Below are positions 58,352-64,000 of a stretch of 64,000 nucleotides of DNA, piece by piece (positions within the stretch are counted from its first letter, which is position 1; each line of letters starts with the position of its first letter). The notes beneath the pieces were generated by a model. That model saw only the letters and a list, made by a program, of their open reading frames with translations. It did no database searches and was not told the origin of the DNA. Both the position numbers and the translations under genes were made by a program. The DNA comes from Terebella lapidaria. Taxonomy: Eukaryota; Annelida; Polychaeta; Terebellida; Terebellidae. The stretch is taken from NCBI GenBank assembly GCA_949152475.1, contig OX424567.1, positions 19,865,402-19,929,401 of the forward strand, read 5' to 3'.

Positions 58352-60792
58352 TTATTTTTTCTTGATCATTCCTTCCTCCCCTATCAACGTCAACAAGGTT
58401 TTCTTGTAGTCCCCGGAAGTGTCGTCCTGTAATGAACATAAAAAAGTGCACTGGGTTAGCATTCATTTCTTTTTATATTTCTGATGAATTCTCAGTACGA
58501 ACACAATCATTCCTTGATGAAATTCGTGGATGTAGAGATGATTATATTAGATGTTCTGAGCAAAAATATTCAAATTTTTTTAAGATGAATTAAATGTGCA
58601 AAATTCACAGACAATGTGCCTTATATATTTCTGGTTAGCTTATGGAGGTCTTTTTTATTGTTACAAACATACACCTTACATATTATATTGTATATTTTAA
58701 TAATTATAGTTTTTAAGAAACATATACTATTGCATTACAACATCAATATTTTCCCCCAAAACATATATTCTCTTTCATTACAAGAACCATACAAAAACAT
58801 AAACAAATTAGAATGAAACTAAAATACTGACAGCGATGAACTTTCCGAGGGGTTGTGAGTGTCTGGTCTGGAACTTCTCCTTGATTTGAACCATGTCCAC
58901 CTCACACCGTGTGATGACAGTCCGCACGAGGGAATCGTCCTTCGTGCCGAGTCCCTTCATGCTCTTGTACAGCGTGTCCGCGAAGTAGTTCTGGATGTTC
59001 CGGATCACGCCCACTGAGGAACAAGGAATAAATATAGTGTAGACCATGGTTGAGTTGCAATTTGAGTTTGAAAATTTCAGTATAATTGACTTTTTTTCCA
59101 AAGGGTTTTTCTCAAAGGATATTCAAAGTTCACTAAGCCTACAACTGAATTTTGGAAGAATCACTCACATTGTTTTCTGTATCTACTTGGGGTAGTGATG
59201 GAATGTATTTATTAATAATTGAGATATATGATCCAAAATCATTATGTAATTTACATGTATGTAGTACGTATATATACATACCAACAGTCAGCATGCTACG
59301 TTTAATATCTCCAGACATCTCAGACTTGATCGAGTCCTCAATTTCCTTGTTGGCGAGCTTTGCATATTCCTCAAACGTTGCTCTCAGCTGTGCAAAACTC
59401 CTACAAATATGGGAACCAAATTCCAATGCAATAAGCTTTCAATAATTTAAAATTAGATGAATGAAATGTTTATTCTTAAACAATGATAAGTTTTAAATAT
59501 TGTAATTTGACATCATAAAACTTTCAAGAACACCAACTGGGAATACTTGACCGACCTAGAACACAAAATCACGTTGAATCTTGACTCGTCCGTTCCGAAT
59601 TTCTTCTCGCCTGCTTCGAATAGGTCCTTTGCATCTTTCCGTGCCTTCCTGCGGTCGATGATGTTGCCCGTCGGACGGTTGGCTTGCAGCATAGAGATCA
59701 GTATTCGCCTGAAGTGACCGGACGTGTCCGACTTAATGTCGTCCTCCAAATTCTTGTTGTACACTTTGAGTGAGAGAAGAAATTCATCTTATTTCAAAAA
59801 TGATCCCATTGTATTTTTTACAACAAACAGGTTCTTTTCTCCCTATTGGTCAAAGTAAAATCGAAAATTTTCAGAACATGTATAGACCTTGGGATATGGT
59901 ATCGAAAATCATACTATTACACTGTACATGTATAAGTTTGAGGCATACAAAATCCGACATACAATTTTTGTACTTGGCGACAATGGCTTCCAGTTCCTCA
60001 TTACTCCTAGTACACAGGATCTCTATCAGACAATCTTCGTCAGTCCCGGCTCCCTACAGGGTAGAACACACACAAATGGTAATTTCAGTGTGTATTATCT
60101 TTATATCATGTATATACGATTCTCAAAGAAACAATAGCTTATGTTAATCGCTGTCAACAAGGAGAATGGTAACTCCACAATTGATGAAAATCAATAATGG
60201 TAAGCCATGTTTGTACTCTAAACTGTTTGAAAAAGATTTAACTACATGCAAAGGCACATTTTCAAAACATATATATTGAGCAAAAAATGTTCCACAAAGT
60301 TCCATGATGTATCAACCTTCATGGCTTTGTGAAGTTGCTCTGCGTCAAACTCTGTAGGCGTCATGCACATGGCAAGGATGGCGTTTCTGAAGTTTCCGCT
60401 GAGTTCCCCGTGAAGTTCTTTCTTGAGATCCTTGCCGATCGTCTCCCGATACGTCTTGACCAGCTGTAGGCGCTGCTCATTGGAACGGTGACACATCACG
60501 TTAATGATAGCTGCTTCATCCGTACCTAGGGAAAAATACAATCCATTGAATTACGGTGTATGCAAGCTGATTTATTAATCTATAGCTAATGACTATGATT
60601 TTGCGATGAAGGAAAGAGATACGGGCAAGAATAATTGAAACATTGGTCAGTGATATGTAAACATAGCAAGTTTCCAGCTTTATTGATTTTGATGCTAGAT
60701 CTGTGTTTACCTAGGCCTTTCATGGCCTTCAGAAGAACTTGGCAGTCCTGCTTCGGGTCGAATGGATCAGCTGGCAGAAGTGTAGGGTCTGC
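58352..60792 (-). other. Annexin core 2 (repeats 5-8)
   Basis: Starts [20 protein letters not shown], the usual entry to a first annexin repeat, and runs 321 residues to the stop. Exon lengths mirror core 1: 91 and 91 nt for repeat 2/6, 182 and 182 nt for repeat 4/8, and 209 nt here against 95+114 nt in core 1, so one intron was gained or lost. The 208/119 border is shifted 7 codons relative to 187/143. Repeat 8 has an extra Lys in its loop (GTKDD). Confidence 0.8.
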
Positions 60793-63700
60793 CTGATAAC
60801 AACAAAATTGTGACATCAGAAACAAAATAATATTTGAAATAATCAATGACAGAGATGTGAATTTTCTTGCAGAAGTGATATATACACACAAAAGTGATAC
60901 CCATAAGTAACAACAAGGTATGCCAGCCATTTCACACTTGTATACTCCTTGACATGTATATTTTGTTCATGGTTTTCCTTTCACTGAACCATTACCAGAC
61001 ATTTATCTCATTGAAAAATGACAATTTTGAAAACCAAGAATTGCACAAAATTAAATCAATCATAAACAAAGCCAAAACTGAACTCCTCAAACCCGGCCCC
61101 GGCTCTGCCCTCCCTACAACCTCTACACCAACCTCCACTTGTTCCTCTTCGACCTCCTCGAGTTCCGGTTCTCCCTCTGCCTCCTCGATATCGTCTGCGG
61201 TTGGAACCGGAGGCGCGCGCTCCCCAATCAACGCTAGCAACATCTCGCGGTAGTCTCCGGATGTGTCGTCCTGAAGGGGAGAGTCAGCGTCAAGTCAATA
61301 CCGGGTGCCAAGTACGAGTGAAATGTTCTCGTCAATGCTTCATTTTATTGAGTTATATTGATGGTGTTTATTTTAGACTGTTTTCAGGTTTAAAAACTTG
61401 AAAACATGTTTATCCAATGTGAACCCAATGTGTCACCTAAACCCAAGTGAAGCTGTAAACTGCAAGACCTGACTTCTAGCATGCAAGTCGTAGCCACGCA
61501 AGCAGGCTCGCAAAGATAAATTATTCTTCTTTTATATTATATATATTATTATTATTATATATATTATTACTATAACTGTTGAGAATAGACCTTGATCCAC
61601 TCGGCTAATGTCCCCTTGAACTGTTGCTGAAAAGCCTCCTTGATCTGGACCATGTCGATTTCACAGCGTGAAACGACGACCCGCACCATGGCTTGATCGT
61701 CAGTTCCCGCGCCTTTCATAGCCTTCTGCAGCTTGAGGGCAAAGTATCCAGGCTTGTTCCGAATCACTCGCACTGGCAGGAAAAAGACAATTTTTGGAGG
61801 TAAATTTCATTGAATTTGTATTCAGGCTTTAACAGTTTTTCACAACTGAAATCAAAATGAAGGTGAATACTACACAAGAAAAACGAATTATTATTAAATA
61901 TATCCATTCGATGAACTGACCGACTGCAAGGAGGCTGTTCTTGATGTCTCCAGAGAATTCTGACTTTATCGCCTCCTCGATGTCTCTCTTGGAAAGCTTT
62001 CCGTACTCTTCGAAAACAGCTCGCAAGTGAGCGAAACTTCGGCGCAGAATGATTTGGTTGAAACTGTTGAAATGATATGAACAAACATGCGAAAATGATA
62101 AATTAAGATACAGAAATGTATCGGAAATGTTTAATTAGCAGGATTCGTTCACAGGTATCCATGTCCCAAAAGAAACATAAGTTATAGATATGAGCCTGGC
62201 CACTGTACAATGAAAATGTAAAGTACTGGATTTGAACATGTTCATAAGTTTATTCTTCCATCTTATCCTGCAATTATAATTTCACTTTTATAACACATCT
62301 CGCCCTATTGTCCTTACGTTGACTCATCAGTGCCCCACTTCTTGCCCTCCCCAGCCTTATATAGATTCTTGGCGTCGTTCTCGGCCTCGGTTCGGTCAAA
62401 CTCGGGACTTTCATTCCTCTGCCCCTGGATCTGGTAGGTCAGCAGCTGTTTGAAGTCTCCCGATGTATCACTCTTGACGTCCTTCAACATGTCCTTGTCA
62501 TACACTGGCGGGGACGAAAAGGAACAATAAAACATCCAATAGTCTCAAAAAGACCCAATTCCTTGCTGCGAAATTAGGAACAGCAACTGAAAATGTTTTA
62601 ACTTGAAGTAAAACATTTTGAATTGATGTAGTGAACCATTTCTCAGAACACCCTGACTGCTTTTGTACAGATAAGTGTACACATATAGTTTTACAAGTCG
62701 TACGAGTAACTGTATGAACAATTTAGCTGGACAGATTAAAACGTACGTTTATAGTAAGCCTCCTTGATGGCCTTGATTTGTGCATTTGTTCTCGTACAGA
62801 GGATCTCAATCAGAGCATCCTCATCTGTTCCCAGACCCTAGAAGAAATCATGTAAGAAGCATGTAAACAAACAATCAAACCTACAGCTACATGCATTCAT
62901 ACCTTGACAGCATGTTTGACCTCGCAACAGTGACTCTGATATACTTTGATGATGATTTTGTCTTTAATACCTTGCATTTAACTGCAATATACCACTATAC
63001 ATGTACATGTAATTCAATGCTGTCTGAAGACAACAGTGTGTTTGACCTTGCAATACGGTAAGCGACTTTCACCCTGCCATACCCTGTAGTGCAACAATTT
63101 TGCACTGACTGACTACAGATCAACATTTCCGTACACATACTTTGACGGCACGTTTGACTTCAGTAGCGTCATAGACATCTGGGGGCAGACAGAGGGCCTT
63201 CAGCATCTCCTTGAAGTCAGAGCTTGTCTCACTGATCAGCTCCTCGCGCAGGTCCTATCAAGTATTCATAAGTTAAGTTGATATGTACACATACATGTAG
63301 TGGTGTCTCTGAAGGCTAGCTGGTGGATCCAGAATAGGCGCAAATTTACGTGTAAACACATATGATTTGCACTAATTATCGTCATATAAACCGATGACAA
63401 ATTCATCCTCACGGACCTCGGATCCAGCTCAAAAAGAATAGGGTTCTTCCACATATCATTTCTGACTTGTGGTGAAAATTTGACGAGGATCCGTCAAGGC
63501 AATCTAAAGTTATCGTCCGGAAACCAAAAGTGGCGGAAGAACAAAAAAAAACAAAAAAAACAAAAAACAAAAAAAATTCTGCTAAAACCATAAAGGCATT
63601 TCTGCCGAAATGCCTTAATTACTTCAATAACTATGTGCATGAATGTAGATTTAAAAAGCTATAGTATTTCAGACTGAGAGGAGAGTTCATCCATACTGTA

Positions 63701-64000
63701 CCTTTCCAAACATAGTTTTGAACATCTTGACAATCTCCTGTCTCTGAGAACTGATTCTGTAGCCAAGTATGTCCACAATCACTCTTTCATCTGTGCCTGT
63801 GATTGGGTATGTGTTAAAGAGATGAGAAAACTAAACAATCATGTAAACTTACTTTTTGGCTCTATAAAGCAATTACATGTACATGTACATTTGCACCATA
63901 CTTTTATGCATTCATGGATATTTATCAATATCGGCAGATAAAAAGCAGAAAATAATGCTCACCGAGACCCTTCATGGCACCTCTCAGCGCCTCGCAGTCT
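58352..64000 (-). CDS. Eight-repeat annexin (annexin A6-like), 5' end outside the window
   Basis: Fifteen exons, all GT-AG and in phase: 63963->64000, 63702-63796, 63141-63254, 62747-62837, 62318-62504, 61921-62063, 61591-61772, 61133-61270 (donor inferred), 60711-60792, 60317-60525, 59963-60053, 59556-59763, 59282-59400, 58832-59013, 58352-58426. Annexins are cytosolic proteins that bind acidic phospholipids through calcium in the GxGT...D/E loops. Repeats 1-4 show [36 protein letters not shown]; repeats 5-8 show [36 protein letters not shown]. Between them lies an acidic linker ([19 protein letters not shown]). The stop follows [11 protein letters not shown]. If the linker does not splice, this would be two tandem annexin genes, but the second half lacks its own start exon. 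Confidence 0.85.
61133..64000 (-). other. Annexin core 1 (repeats 1-4) and acidic linker
   Basis: Visible part runs from the first calcium loop to [17 protein letters not shown] and the linker. The linker exon has phase-0 candidate donors at GAG|GTTGGT (61,133) and GAG|GTTGTA (61,121), both of which join in phase to 60,792. Without splicing the frame runs on to a stop at ~60,992, which would give a shorter annexin with an acidic tail. Confidence 0.7.
63300..63625 (-). repeat. Second copy of the TTCCGCC/poly-T dispersed repeat, in an annexin intron
   Basis: Reverse complement of the 3,069-3,420 type: AATTAAGGCATTTCGGCAGA hairpin end, T-rich tract, then TTCTTCCGCCACTTTTGGTT. Lies between exons 63141-63254 and 63702-63796. 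Confidence 0.55.

Overview
This window is nuclear DNA from an animal. It has spliced genes with GT-AG introns, a signal-anchor sulfotransferase, an annexin, a Penelope-like retroelement, and a very high load of minisatellites and small transposons. The gene families and the style of repeats fit a marine invertebrate such as a cephalochordate, another invertebrate deuterostome or a lophotrochozoan. I cannot name the species from sequence alone.

Layout. About 1-5.5 kb is non-coding and repeat-rich. A complete eight-exon gene on the + strand (5,556-10,080) encodes a 358-residue Sulfotransfer_2 enzyme of the heparan sulfate 2-O-sulfotransferase/uronyl 2-sulfotransferase/pipe group. Its introns carry a foldback element and a repeat rich in nuclear-receptor half sites. 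From 12.4 to 33.5 kb there is almost only repeat: an inverted-repeat region, a 1,414-bp unit tandemly repeated 3.3 times, a decayed LINE fragment, an ~87-bp minisatellite, a 24-bp minisatellite and a 10-kb array of a 41-bp unit. That last unit has no stop codon in any forward frame and so creates spurious ORFs of up to 2,011 codons.

The 3' end of a minus-strand gene lies at 34,909-36,413, with possible further exons up to about 44.9 kb. It encodes the end of a tyrosine-recombinase-like core followed by a SANT/Myb-like tail, and has a probable GC-AG intron. A 63-bp, about 43-copy array sits 7-10 bp from one of its splice acceptors. Between 41.5 and 47.0 kb there are three non-autonomous inverted-repeat elements.

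The most notable feature is the Penelope-like element at 48,236-52,621. ORF2 is a canonical RT plus GIY-YIG protein. ORF1 carries a NADAR domain (the ADP-ribose/NAD-processing fold) followed by an SGNH-hydrolase-like domain. The element begins with a hammerhead-ribozyme-like fold and sits between two identical 472-bp direct repeats made of local host DNA. Minisatellite DNA follows.

From 58,352 to beyond the right edge lies a minus-strand annexin gene. Its exons encode two four-repeat cores joined by an acidic linker, so it looks like an eight-repeat (annexin A6-type) protein built by internal duplication; exon lengths in the two halves correspond almost exactly.
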